NCBI GenBank assembly: GCA_963422565.1
Contig: OY730228.1
Coordinates: 1,488,001 to 1,552,000, forward strand
Direction of reading: 5' to 3'
DNA length: 64,000 nucleotides
DNA from: G963422565 sp963422565
Lineage (GTDB): Bacteria; Pseudomonadota; Alphaproteobacteria; MPNO01
The notes under the pieces were generated by a model that did not search any database, was not told the origin of the DNA, and saw only the letters and a program-made list of their open reading frames with translations. Positions 8,533 to 17,534 of this stretch are shown here, in pieces. Made by a program: the position numbers and the translations under genes. Numbering within the stretch: position 1 is the stretch's first letter; every line of letters starts with the position of its first letter.

Positions 8533-8946
8533 AACCGTCCCGGAAGCGCAGACGGCTCGTTCCGCGGCCGCCTCCCGCGCAGATCCTTACGCCCCGACCT
8601 GCACGGCGTTATCCGGTGCCTCTACGTTTCGCCGACGCGCATATGCGCGGGAAGAAGGCTGTGAAACGAACCTCCGTCATCGAAATCCCGGGCCGCGGGG
8701 CCAGTGGTGCTTGGCCGGTGCGGCTGTCGCGCCGCGGTTTCTGCGCTCGGAGGCGCCTGTGCCGGCCATACGAGCCGTTCTCTCCGGGAATGGCTCGGAA
8801 ACCATCGGGATGATTTCCGATGCCGGGGCCGCAGCATCTTCGCTCGGTCGAGACCGAAGACGACGCTCGCCGCATTCGGCGCCGGCCGGCGTCTCCGACG
8901 CGCCGCGTGACGATGCGGGACGGATCTTCGGGCCGCTCTCGCCGCC
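8533..8946. other. 414-base gap with no recognisable gene
   Basis: The stretch lies between the convergent amidase and HpaB 1 genes. Every open frame here is Arg/Pro/Ser-rich and lacks family motifs, and I see no tRNA-like fold, tandem repeat or strong terminator. It does not match the dispersed repeat. It may be the eroded remains of a gene, but no homology supports that. Confidence 0.5.
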
Positions 8947-10443
8947 CTACTCCGCCGCCGCCCTTGCGGGGCCCATCGACTCGGCGAGGGTGTAGCGCGC
9001 GAGGATCTCGTCGACGAGGCCGGTCGCCGCGTTCCAGTCATAGGTGCGGTAGGCGTGGTTTCGAGTGACGAACTGGGCGCCCGCATAGAACATCTCGTAC
9101 TGGGTGTGGCGGCTCGCGAACTCCGAGCCGACGGCGTCCCAGGCGAGCTTCATGAACTTGACCCGCCCCTCGGAGTCGGTCGCCGGCGACTTCTGGGTGC
9201 GCGCGATGTAGCCGGCGATCTCCGGGTTGGCGAAGTCCCGCGCCGAGGACGGCAGCATGATCAGCCCGCCGCCGGCGAGCTCGCGGATCGCGGTGACGAA
9301 CCGGGGGTAGAGATCCTGGGTCAGCACCTGGGCGCTGTACATCAGGTTGCGGTCGGGGACGAAATAGCCGTGATACGCGCCGCCCCCGGCCTCCATCCCG
9401 TAGACGAGACCGGTCACCATGGCCGCCTGGGCGGCGAGGTTGCCGAGCTGCTCGCGCACCTGCGGGAGGCCGAGCGTGCCGTTGGTCTCGGCCACCTTGT
9501 GGGCGACGCCGACGAGGAACCGCATCTTCACCATCAGCCGGATCTGCGCCTGATAGTTCTGCATGTAATGGGCGTAGGTGTCCGAGAATTGCGCCCGGCA
9601 CATGTCGGTGTCCCGGTAGATGAAGACCCGATCCCAGGGCACGCGCACATCGTCGAAATAGATCAGCGCGTCGTTCTCGTCGAAGCGGGCCGACAACGGA
9701 TAGTCGAACTCGGTCGTCGCCGCTTCCTCGTAGGAGCGCCGCGACAGCAGTTTGACGCCCTTCTGGCCCATGGGTACCGCGAAGGAGATCGCATAGGCCT
9801 CCTCGCCGGGCTTCAGCGGCTGGATATTGGCGACCAGAACCTCGTTGGCCATGACCGATCCGGTGCCCAGCATCTTGGCGCCGCGCACCGTGATCCCGGC
9901 CGGGTCCTCGTCGACCACGCCGCAGGCCAGGAACTCCTCCTCCTGATCGCCCGTGTCCTTCGACCGGTCGGCCTGCGGGTTGATGATCACATAGGTCATG
10001 TAGACGTCTTCGTCGCGCGCCCAGACGTAGTAGTCGAGCAGCGCCCTGGCGCGGGCCTCGCCGTGGCGGCGGAACAGATGCGCCCCCATCACCTGGCCCG
10101 CCATCGAGGAGGCGATATGGTCGGGCGATCTGCCGAGCCAGCCGCCCGAAAGCGCCGACCAGGCCTCGATCGCCTTGCGCCGCTCGACCAGGTCGCGATA
10201 GCTGGTCGGCAGCTGCCAGCAACGGTTGACCCGCCCGCCGCCGGTCGGCGATTCGAAGGTCATCAGCTCCTCGTTCTCCGGCGCCGCCTGGAAGTCGTAG
10301 AGCCCGCACACCTCCGCCACGGCGTTGCGGTAGGCAGGATGGACGGTGACGTCACCGACGCGGGCGCCGTCGAGGAACACCTCGCGCCCGTCGCGGAGGC
10401 TGTTCAGGTGGTCCGCGCCGTTCTTGGTGCCGTTCCTGGTCAT
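8947..10443 (-). CDS. HpaB-family flavin-dependent monooxygenase 1
   Basis: A 498-residue member of the 4-hydroxyphenylacetate 3-hydroxylase family. These enzymes use FADH2 from a separate reductase to hydroxylate phenols ortho to an existing OH, or to act on related substrates. Family landmarks are the N-terminal LNSLRDGREVFLDG and VTVHPAYRNA, the central GWLGRSPDH and GAKMLGTGSVMANE, then FDYPLSARFDENDALIYFDD with VRVPWDRVF, and a C-terminal KFMKLAWDAVGSEF. The start at MTRNGTK is preferred because the upstream extension is Arg-rich and non-homologous. It diverges from an amidohydrolase-2 gene across 184 bases. No HpaC-type reductase lies nearby. The substrate is unknown. Confidence 0.88.
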   Translation of the reverse strand: MTRNGTKNGADHLNSLRDGREVFLDGARVGDVTVHPAYRNAVAEVCGLYDFQAAPENEELMTFESPTGGGRVNRCWQLPTSYRDLVERRKAIEAWSALSGGWLGRSPDHIASSMAGQVMGAHLFRRHGEARARALLDYYVWARDEDVYMTYVIINPQADRSKDTGDQEEEFLACGVVDEDPAGITVRGAKMLGTGSVMANEVLVANIQPLKPGEEAYAISFAVPMGQKGVKLLSRRSYEEAATTEFDYPLSARFDENDALIYFDDVRVPWDRVFIYRDTDMCRAQFSDTYAHYMQNYQAQIRLMVKMRFLVGVAHKVAETNGTLGLPQVREQLGNLAAQAAMVTGLVYGMEAGGGAYHGYFVPDRNLMYSAQVLTQDLYPRFVTAIRELAGGGLIMLPSSARDFANPEIAGYIARTQKSPATDSEGRVKFMKLAWDAVGSEFASRHTQYEMFYAGAQFVTRNHAYRTYDWNAATGLVDEILARYTLAESMGPARAAAE

Positions 10444-10627
10444 GACCGCCCCTCGCTGCAGCCGCCTCCGCGGCGCGCCCGGAACCCGGACTCGGTCGGC
10501 ACTGTTCCACCTGCGCGGCCCGGCGTCAACGAAGCCGCCCCGCCACGATCCCCGAACCGCCCCGGCGATTTGGGACAAGGCCGGAATGGCGTAGAATCCG
10601 CGCTGGCAACCGCGCAAGGAGGGAAAC

Positions 10628-11692
10628 ATGAAGCATCGCATGCCGGTATTCGACGGCGACGGGCATGTCCTGGAGACGGATCGGGATCTCGACCGCTACT
10701 ATGAGGGGGCCTGGGCCGAGTCGCGGCGGCTCGCCGGGATGAGCATCTTCCCGAGTCTCGACGGCTGGTCGCGGAGCGTGCAGATCTCCGAGGTCGACGC
10801 CAACCGCCGCTACTGGCACACCGATGCGGAGGTCTGGGCCGACATCCTCGACCGCATGGGTCTCGAGGGCTCGGTGCTCTATCCGACGATCGGGCTCGCC
10901 TACGGGCTGATGCGCGAGATCGGCTTCGCCACCGCCACGGCGACCGCCTACAACAACTGGCTTGACGCCGAATACACACGCAGGGACGACCGTCTGTTCG
11001 GGGTCGGGCTGATGCCGGTCGAGAACCCCGAGGGGGCGGTCGCCGAGCTCAGGCGCTGCCGCACCGAGCGCAGGAACTTCGTCGCCATGCTGCTGCCATC
11101 GGTGACCGCGTCGGGCAAAACTTACGGCGATCCGTCCTTCTGGCCGGTCTACGAAGAGGCCGAGCGCAGCGGCATGGTGCTGGCGCTGCACGGCGCTCCC
11201 TCGGTCGGGTTCGGCTTCGACCATTTCAGACCCTTCGTCAAGGTCCACACGCTCGAGCATCCGGTGCCGCTGTTCATCCAGCTCACCGACATGATGTTCG
11301 CCGGCGTGTTCGAAGACTTTCCGAAGCTCCGGGTGGCGTTTCTCGAAGGCGGATCGTCCTGGGTGCCGTTCATGGCCGACCGGCTCGACTACGAGTACGA
11401 CTCCGTCCAGGGCTCGGAAATCCGCAAGCGGCTGCGCAACCGGCCGTCCTGGTACATGACCGAGACGGACAATTTCTGGGTGTCATGCGAGATGGGCGAG
11501 CGCGCGCTCAAATACACCATCGACATGATGGGCGCCGACCGGATCATCTATGCCTCGGACTTCCCGCACGAGCCGACCGAGGAGGATCTGATGACCGACG
11601 TTCCCAACTTCCTCGCCGACCCGGACTATGACGACGCGGTCAAGTCCAGGATCCTCTACCACAACGCGCGCCGGCTCTACGGCATCGCCTGA
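10628..11692 (+). CDS. Amidohydrolase-2 family metal-dependent hydrolase (ACMSD-like)
   Basis: A TIM-barrel hydrolase or decarboxylase of the COG2159 group, which includes ACMSD and gamma-resorcylate decarboxylase. The 354-residue protein begins with FDGDGHVLE, the D-x-H variant metal motif, and carries LALHGAP, FLEGGSSWVP and the terminal-strand motif YASDFPHEP that supplies the metal-binding Asp. A strong AGGAGGGA site precedes the ATG. It diverges from HpaB 1, which suggests shared regulation. The sequence fits decarboxylation or hydration of a hydroxylated aromatic acid or its ring-cleavage product, but this is inferred from family and neighbour only. Confidence 0.85.
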   Translation: MKHRMPVFDGDGHVLETDRDLDRYYEGAWAESRRLAGMSIFPSLDGWSRSVQISEVDANRRYWHTDAEVWADILDRMGLEGSVLYPTIGLAYGLMREIGFATATATAYNNWLDAEYTRRDDRLFGVGLMPVENPEGAVAELRRCRTERRNFVAMLLPSVTASGKTYGDPSFWPVYEEAERSGMVLALHGAPSVGFGFDHFRPFVKVHTLEHPVPLFIQLTDMMFAGVFEDFPKLRVAFLEGGSSWVPFMADRLDYEYDSVQGSEIRKRLRNRPSWYMTETDNFWVSCEMGERALKYTIDMMGADRIIYASDFPHEPTEEDLMTDVPNFLADPDYDDAVKSRILYHNARRLYGIA

Positions 11693-11702
11693 ACCGACGG
11701 CG

Positions 11703-12731
11703 TCACGGCTCGGTCTCGGCCTCTCCGCGCAGGATCTCGGCGACCCAGCGCTGGGCCTGGGTGACGCCCTTGTCGACCGACCAGCGGATCGGCCGTCCGG
11801 GTTCCGGCGCGCTGTCCAGCATGGTCTGCTGCGGCTCGACCACCGCGACATCCTCGTCGAAGGTGCGCTTGTTGACCTGGAACATCCACTCGGTGAGGCC
11901 GTCGTCGTCGAGGTCGGTGTCGCGGACCAGCGACCAGAAGTAATGGGTGCTGCGCTCGGTCTCCGGAGTGAGGGCGTTGAGCACCCGCATCTCGACGCTG
12001 CGCCCGCCCTCCGCGGCGTCGGCGACGCGGAGCGAGATGACGATGTTTCCGGGCGGGCTGTAGTCGATCCGCTGGCAATGGTCGACCCTGCCGGCGAAGC
12101 CGCCGAGCCGCGCGAAGAAGGGCGACGGGGCGATCCCCCGCATGTCCCGCAGCACGGTGAGCCGGGCGCCGTCGAAACGGGTCTCGATCGGGAACGCGAT
12201 CACCCCGTCGGTCGCCAGGGTCTGGCGGTGCACGTAATGGGCGTGGGTGAGATCGAGCAGGTTGTCGCGCAACAGCCCGTAATGCGCCTTGACGTGGAGC
12301 GTCTCGCCCTTTCCCGTCCAGCCGGGCGCCGACTTCCAGTGATAGTCGGGCAGCAGCGCCGGATCGGCCATCTCGGGCGCGCCGGTCCAGACGAACACCC
12401 AGCCCCAGCGCTCCAGGATCGGATAGGCGCGGGTGCGCGCCCCGGCCGGGACGCGGTCGGTTCCGGGGACCGCGGTGCAGACGCCGTCGGCGCCGAAGCG
12501 CAGCCCGTGATAGCCGCACTGGATGTCGTCGTCGATCACCCGACCCCGCGACAGCGGCGCGCCGCGGTGCGGGCAGCGGTCGGCGATCGCCGCCGGCCGA
12601 CCGTCGCGCCGGCGCCACAGCACCAGCGGCGCGCCGCAGATCCAGCGTTGCAGGGGCGCCCTGCCGAGATCGCGGTCCCAGGCGCAGACATACCAGGCGT
12701 TCCTGATCAACCGTCCGTCGTCGCCATCCAT
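11703..12731 (-). CDS. Rieske non-heme iron oxygenase, VanA-type
   Basis: The oxygenase component of a Rieske mono- or dioxygenase of the vanillate demethylase/phenoxybenzoate type, of 342 residues. The [2Fe-2S] Rieske ligands are Cys53, His55, Cys72 and His75 (CPHRG and CGYHG). The mononuclear iron site is DNLLDLTHAHYVH, with Asp160, His163 and His168. No beta subunit adjoins it, consistent with the alpha3 architecture of this subgroup. No VanB-like reductase is in the window. It lies convergent to the amidohydrolase-2 gene and divergent from the arylsulfotransferase-like gene. O- or N-demethylation of an aromatic is plausible but unproven. Confidence 0.88.
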   Translation of the reverse strand: MDGDDGRLIRNAWYVCAWDRDLGRAPLQRWICGAPLVLWRRRDGRPAAIADRCPHRGAPLSRGRVIDDDIQCGYHGLRFGADGVCTAVPGTDRVPAGARTRAYPILERWGWVFVWTGAPEMADPALLPDYHWKSAPGWTGKGETLHVKAHYGLLRDNLLDLTHAHYVHRQTLATDGVIAFPIETRFDGARLTVLRDMRGIAPSPFFARLGGFAGRVDHCQRIDYSPPGNIVISLRVADAAEGGRSVEMRVLNALTPETERSTHYFWSLVRDTDLDDDGLTEWMFQVNKRTFDEDVAVVEPQQTMLDSAPEPGRPIRWSVDKGVTQAQRWVAEILRGEAETEP

Positions 12732-12941
12732 CCCGCGCTCCCCCGGCAGGGCTCAGAGATGTCGCGGCCGCGGTTCCGCCTCGGCATCATGGCCGCCCGG
12801 ATGCGCGGAGCCGCCGCCGGCGGCGATCATAGGCGAGGGCGCTGCGATCCACGAGACGCCGGTGGGGCCGGTTTTCCCGCCGGCGGGCGAGGCTCTAACA
12901 TGGCGGCGGATACCCCACCGTCGCATTCGGGAGGCTTGCGC

Positions 12942-14003
12942 ATGCGCGTTCTTCGGACGGGCGTCACCCATTCGGACATGTCCAGGGCGACGCCCGGGTT
13001 CACGCTGTTCTCGCCGCTCTGGGGCACCGCCAGCTATCTCATTGACATGCGCGGCGAGGTGGTTCACGGATGGACGCTGCCGGCGGGGCCGGCCGGCTAT
13101 GCGCGGCTGCTCCCCAACGGCAATCTGTTCGTGGCGACCGACACCCCGACCGGTCCGAGCTTCGCCGGCGGCGCCCAGGGCGGGCGCATGCAGGAGCTCG
13201 ACTGGGACGGCAACATCGTCAACGAATTCGTCGACGACTTCCAGCATCACGACCTGTGGCGCCTGCCCAACGGCCACACCGTCTACGCGGCGTGGGAGAG
13301 AATGCCCGAGGAGCATGCGCGGCGGGTGATCGGCGGCCGGCCGGGCACCCGACCGGAGGAGGGCATGTATTCGGACGTGGTCCGCGAGGTGGACGCCGAC
13401 GGGAATCTGCTCTTCGAGTGGCACGCCTACGACATGGAGATCGAGAAGTATCGGTTGAACCCGATGGCCCCGCTTCTGGTCTGGGCCTGGTGCAACACGA
13501 CGTTCCCGCTCGCCGACGGCGACATCCTGATCAGCCTGCGCAACATCAGCACCTGCGCGATCGTCGACCGGCGGACCGGCGGGTTCCGCTGGGAGAGGAC
13601 GGACCCGTCCTGGGGCGGGCAGCACGACCCGCAGATGCTCGCCAACGGCAACATCATCCTCTTCGCCAACGGCTGGGCGACCGGGGAGAGCCACCCCTTC
13701 TCCCGGATCGTCGAATTCGACCCGGCGACCGGCGAGGAGGCCTGGGTCTACAAGGACGCGCCGACCCGCAACTTCTACTCGCACCATATCAGCGGCCAGC
13801 AGCGGCTGTGGTCGGGGAACACGCTGATCTGCGAGGGGCTGTGGGGCCGCGTCTTCGAGGTCACGCCGGCGGGCGAGCTGGTGTGGGAGTATATCTCCCC
13901 CTTCGAGAACAGGGCGCATCATGGCGACGACGTGAACTGGATATTCCGCGCGTTGCGCTATGCCGAGGACTCGCCGGAGATCGCCGGGCGGCTGCGGCTG
14001 TAG
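12942..14003 (+). CDS. Arylsulfotransferase-like beta-propeller protein
   Basis: A 353-residue protein related to the arylsulfotransferase (ASST) superfamily. Repeated short beta-strand blocks have the pattern L-P-N-G-x: LLPNGNLFVATD, LWRLPNGHTVYA, FPLADGDILISL, QMLANGNIILF and LWSGNTLICEG. Such repeats form a six-bladed propeller. The His-rich segments DFQHHDLW and YSHHISG lie where ASST catalytic histidines fall. Classical ASST is periplasmic, but no signal peptide is visible from either candidate start. The start at 12942 is preferred for its GGGAGG site; an in-frame ATG at 12900 would add 14 residues. It is 26 bases upstream of the AtzA-type amidohydrolase. Confidence 0.75.
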   Translation: MRVLRTGVTHSDMSRATPGFTLFSPLWGTASYLIDMRGEVVHGWTLPAGPAGYARLLPNGNLFVATDTPTGPSFAGGAQGGRMQELDWDGNIVNEFVDDFQHHDLWRLPNGHTVYAAWERMPEEHARRVIGGRPGTRPEEGMYSDVVREVDADGNLLFEWHAYDMEIEKYRLNPMAPLLVWAWCNTTFPLADGDILISLRNISTCAIVDRRTGGFRWERTDPSWGGQHDPQMLANGNIILFANGWATGESHPFSRIVEFDPATGEEAWVYKDAPTRNFYSHHISGQQRLWSGNTLICEGLWGRVFEVTPAGELVWEYISPFENRAHHGDDVNWIFRALRYAEDSPEIAGRLRL

Positions 14004-14029
14004 CGGCCGCGCGGGGCAAGGACCCGACC

Positions 14030-15442
14030 ATGGCACGAACGCTCGTCAAGAACGGCTGGCTGATCACCCTCGACTCCGATCTCGGGGATATTCGGGGTGC
14101 CGACATTCTCGTCGAAGACGACCGGATCGCCCGCGTCGGGCGGGGGCTTCGCGCGGACGGCGCGCGGCCGATCGACGCCGAGGGCATGATCGTCCTGCCG
14201 GGCTTCGTCAACGCGCATATCCACACTTGGCAGACGGGCATTCGCGGCATCGCCGGAAACTGGTCGATCCCCGAATATCTGCACGCGATGCATGCCGGAC
14301 TCGCCCCCCGCTACAGGGCCGAGGACATCCGTATCGCGAACCTTGTGGGCGCCCTCAACCAGATCGCCAACGGGACGACGACGATCTTCGACTGGTGCCA
14401 CGCCAATGCCACGCCCGCCCATACCGATGCGGCGCTCGACGGGCTGGCGGCCTCCCGCATCCGGGCGGTGTTCGGCCACGGCTCGCCCAAACCCGACCCC
14501 GGAGAGGGCGAGACGCCATATTCTCACATCCCCCATCCGCGGGGCGAGATCGCGCGGCTGCGGCGCGGCAGGCTCGCCTCCGACGAGGGGCTCGTCACGC
14601 TCGCCATGGCGGTGTTGGGACCGGACTTCTCCACCTACGAGGTGACCGAGCACGACTTTCGGCTCGCCAGGGAGTTCGGCCTCCTGGTCAGCGCCCACAC
14701 ATGGGGGGCGCCCGGCCGGCTGAACGAGGACGGATATCGGAGGCTCGCGCGCCAGGGACTTCTCGGTCCCGACCACAACCTGGTACACGGCAACTTCCTC
14801 GGCGACGACGAGCTCGGGCTGCTGATCGACCGCGGCGTGTCGGTGACGGTGACGCCCGAGGTCGAGCTCCAGATGAGCCACGGCGCGCCGCTCACGGGGC
14901 GGCTCAGGGCGCGCGGCGCGCGGCCGTCGCTGGGCGTGGACGTCGAATCGGCCATCTCCGGCGACATGTTCACCGTGATGCGTATGGCGCTTCAGACCCA
15001 GCGGGCGCGCGACAACGAGGCGGCCGCCGCGCGCGGCGGGGCGCCCGCCGGGGGCCTGACCATATCCCCCCGCGAGGCGCTCGAATGGGCGACGATCGAC
15101 GGCGCCCGCGCGCTCGGGCTGGACGGCCGGATCGGCACGCTCGCCCCGGGCAAGCAGGCCGATCTCGTCATGATCGACGCGAACTCGCTCAACCTCTTTC
15201 CGGTGCACGACCCGGTCGAGGCGGTGGTCTTTCACGCCAACGGATCGAATGTCGATACGGTCATGGTCGCCGGACGGGTGCTCAAGAAGGGCGGCAGGCT
15301 GCGCCATCGCGACCTCGCCGAGCGGAAGGCCGAGCTCGCACGCTCGGGGCGCCGGATTCTGCACGACGCGGGCATCCGGCCGAACCCGCGCGATTCGGCC
15401 GAGGCGCCGCCGGCAGGTCCGGCACGGATATCGAACGGGTGA
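14030..15442 (+). CDS. AtzA/TrzA-type amidohydrolase (cytosine deaminase-like)
   Basis: A mononuclear metal amidohydrolase of subtype III, the group that hydrolyses or deaminates N-heterocycles such as triazines, guanine or S-adenosylhomocysteine. Of 470 residues, metal and catalytic positions are His63 and His65 (NAHIH), His223 (SAHTW), His253 (VHGNF) and Asp304 (GVDVES). The C-terminal composite-domain motif GTLAPGKQADLVMID is also present. It follows the arylsulfotransferase-like gene by 26 bases. Its stop codon overlaps a possible GTG start of the deaminase behind it, indicating one transcript. The usual Glu after the third His (HxxE) is not obvious here (HTWGAP), so the exact reaction is uncertain. 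Confidence 0.85.
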   Translation: MARTLVKNGWLITLDSDLGDIRGADILVEDDRIARVGRGLRADGARPIDAEGMIVLPGFVNAHIHTWQTGIRGIAGNWSIPEYLHAMHAGLAPRYRAEDIRIANLVGALNQIANGTTTIFDWCHANATPAHTDAALDGLAASRIRAVFGHGSPKPDPGEGETPYSHIPHPRGEIARLRRGRLASDEGLVTLAMAVLGPDFSTYEVTEHDFRLAREFGLLVSAHTWGAPGRLNEDGYRRLARQGLLGPDHNLVHGNFLGDDELGLLIDRGVSVTVTPEVELQMSHGAPLTGRLRARGARPSLGVDVESAISGDMFTVMRMALQTQRARDNEAAAARGGAPAGGLTISPREALEWATIDGARALGLDGRIGTLAPGKQADLVMIDANSLNLFPVHDPVEAVVFHANGSNVDTVMVAGRVLKKGGRLRHRDLAERKAELARSGRRILHDAGIRPNPRDSAEAPPAGPARISNG

Positions 15443-15483
15443 AGGGATCGACCGGGGCGGAGCCGATCCGGAGAGGAGGAGAC

Positions 15484-16548
15484 TTGACCGACAGCGAGAC
15501 GGAAACACCCGCCGACCTTCAGGCGTTCTGCCGGGCGGTCCCGAAGGCGGAGCTGCATGTCCATTTCACCGGCGCCGTGCCGCTGGAGACCTTCCTGGCG
15601 CTCGCCCGCGGGAATTCCGTGGCACTGCCCGCGCATGACGATCCGACCGATCTCTATGCGCGCGGCGAGAATTTCGACCGGGTCCTCAAGACGCTGAAGC
15701 TCGTCTGCCGGTCTCTCCGCCGCGCTGCCGACTTCCATCGCGCCGTCTACGACACGCAGAAGCACGCGGCCGAGTGCGGCGTGCGCTACCGCGAGATGTT
15801 CTGGAACCCCACCGACCATCGGTCGATCGCCGGCGTCTCCTACAAGGAGGCCGTCGACGGGATGATCGCCGGGCTCCGCGACGCCGAACGCGACTTCGGG
15901 ATCGTCGGCCGACTGATTCCCTCGATCGACCGGGAAGCCAGCCCGGAGCTCGGTTACGAGATGGTCGCCGAGGCCGCCGCCCACCCGCGCGACGAGGTGA
16001 TCGGGATCGGGATGGACTATCTCGAGGTCGGCCACCCGCCGGAGAAGTTCTGGAAGGCCTACCGGCTCGCCGGCCGCCGCGGGCTGAAGCGCACCGCTCA
16101 TGCCGGCGAGTTCGGCGAGCCGGCGCGCAACGTCGAGACCGCGCTCGACCTGCTCGGCTGCGACCGCATCGACCACGGCTATACCGTCATCGAGGACGGA
16201 GCGCTGCTCCGCCGCTGCCGGGACGACGGGCTGGTCTTCACCGTGGTGCCGACCAACTCCCATTACAACCGCGCGCTGCGCGGCAAGGCGTTCGCGGTCC
16301 ACCATCCGATCCGCCGCATGGCGGACGCCGGGCTCAGGATCGTGCCCAACAGCGACGACCCGCCGCTCCATCATACCGATCCGGCCAACGCTTATGCGGA
16401 GATGGTGACGACCTTCGGGCTGCCCTTCGCCAGGCTCCGCGAGTTCATGCTCGCCGGTCTCGACGGCGCCTGGATCGAAGACGCCCTGCGAGCGCGCTGG
16501 CGGGCCGAGTGGACGGCCCGCTACGACGCGCTCGCGGACTCAGCCTGA
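15484..16548 (+). CDS. Adenosine/adenine deaminase family protein 1
   Basis: A zinc aminohydrolase of the adenosine deaminase family, which deaminates a purine or related ring. Of 354 residues, the family motifs are all intact: His25 and His27 (KAELHVHF), the HAGE catalytic pair (His206, Glu209), DHGYTVIED and the metal Asp in NSDDPPLHH. The TTG at 15484 is chosen because an AGGAGG site lies 4 bases upstream. A GTG at 15439 that overlaps the previous stop is the alternative and would add 15 residues. It is co-oriented with the AtzA-type amidohydrolase and converges on a paralogue with a 9-base overlap. A role in purine or N-heterocycle salvage is inferred. Confidence 0.85.
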   Translation: MTDSETETPADLQAFCRAVPKAELHVHFTGAVPLETFLALARGNSVALPAHDDPTDLYARGENFDRVLKTLKLVCRSLRRAADFHRAVYDTQKHAAECGVRYREMFWNPTDHRSIAGVSYKEAVDGMIAGLRDAERDFGIVGRLIPSIDREASPELGYEMVAEAAAHPRDEVIGIGMDYLEVGHPPEKFWKAYRLAGRRGLKRTAHAGEFGEPARNVETALDLLGCDRIDHGYTVIEDGALLRRCRDDGLVFTVVPTNSHYNRALRGKAFAVHHPIRRMADAGLRIVPNSDDPPLHHTDPANAYAEMVTTFGLPFARLREFMLAGLDGAWIEDALRARWRAEWTARYDALADSA

Positions 16549-17526
16549 CGCGGCGGCATAGGCGGCGAGCCGGTCGAGCATCGCCCGCTTCTCGTCCTCC
16601 CCCGCCCAGCAGCCGAGAAAGGCGTTCCGCATCAGGGCGACGGTCTCGCTGTCCGAATAGCCGCCCGTCGAGCGGACCACGGGCAGCATCTCGCCGAGAT
16701 CGCCGCTCGCGAACAGGCCCGGATCGTCGCTGTTGACGGTGACACGGACGCCGAGATCGAACAGCCGGCGGAGTCGGTCGAGCCGTCGCGGCGCGGGGTC
16801 CGAAGGCCGCCAGGTCGGGCAGACCGTGAGGCAGACCTCCGCGTCCCGCAGCCTCGCGACCAGCTCGGGGTCCTCGATGGCGTTGACGCCGTGGTCGATA
16901 CGCTCGACCCTGAGGATGTCGAGGCATTGGCGGATATGCGCCGCCGCGTTCTCCTGGTCGACATCGCAATGGGCGGTCAGCCGGTAGCCCTCGGCCCGCG
17001 CCCGCTCATAGAGGCGGGCGAACTTGACCGGCGGGTTGCCGCGCTCGGCGGAGTCGAGACCGATCCCGGCGATCTCCTCCCGCCAGGGCCGCACAAGGTC
17101 GAGCAGCGACATCGCCTCCTCGAGCGGGCGGTCGCGGTTGACGCACATGATGAGCCTGGTGCCGACCGCGCCGCTCGCGTCGCGGCAAGCATCGACAAGA
17201 CCGTTCATGACCGTCTCGATGGCGATGCCGCGGGCGAGATGGGGCTGGGGATCGAACGAGATCTCGACATGGATCACGTTGTCCCGGCGACAGCGCGCGA
17301 GGAAGCTCCGGGTCGTCTCGTAGAAGTCCCGCTCGGTCACCAGCAGTCGGATACCGGCGTAATAGGCCCCGAGAAAGGCCTCGAGAGAGCCGTAGTCTCG
17401 GTTTCCGTCCTCGGTCCAACGCAGCCGGTTCCGCCGGGCGAGCGCCCGGCGCTCCTCCAGGCGGATCGTGCCCTCGATATGGACATGGAGCTCGGCCTTG
17501 GGAATGCCGGCGACGAAGCGATCCAT
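16540..17526 (-). CDS. Adenosine deaminase family protein 2, atypical active site
   Basis: A second ADA-family protein, of 328 residues. Metal ligands are kept: His14 and His16 (AELHVHIEG), His186, His212 (RIDHGV) and the Asp pair in NSDDPG. The catalytic glutamate, normally in HAGE, is replaced: the block reads HCDVDQEN (186-193), with Val189 at the Glu position. The conserved CPTSN loop also reads CPTWR. It may therefore act on a different substrate, use a nearby acidic residue, or be inactive as a deaminase. It is the last gene of a five-gene ABC-importer operon, 8 bases behind a permease gene, so its substrate is probably the imported solute or a derivative. Confidence 0.82.
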   Translation of the reverse strand: MDRFVAGIPKAELHVHIEGTIRLEERRALARRNRLRWTEDGNRDYGSLEAFLGAYYAGIRLLVTERDFYETTRSFLARCRRDNVIHVEISFDPQPHLARGIAIETVMNGLVDACRDASGAVGTRLIMCVNRDRPLEEAMSLLDLVRPWREEIAGIGLDSAERGNPPVKFARLYERARAEGYRLTAHCDVDQENAAAHIRQCLDILRVERIDHGVNAIEDPELVARLRDAEVCLTVCPTWRPSDPAPRRLDRLRRLFDLGVRVTVNSDDPGLFASGDLGEMLPVVRSTGGYSDSETVALMRNAFLGCWAGEDEKRAMLDRLAAYAAASG

Positions 17527-17534
17527 GCCCCGGC

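Noticed and set aside
8622..9086. Minus-strand open frame upstream of the end of HpaB 1
   Set aside because: Composition is Arg/Ser/Pro-rich with no motif, and it overlaps the well-supported HpaB gene.
11628..12899. Plus-strand open frame across the Rieske gene
   Set aside because: It is the antisense shadow of the VanA-type oxygenase; the ASST-like homology starts only after 12900.
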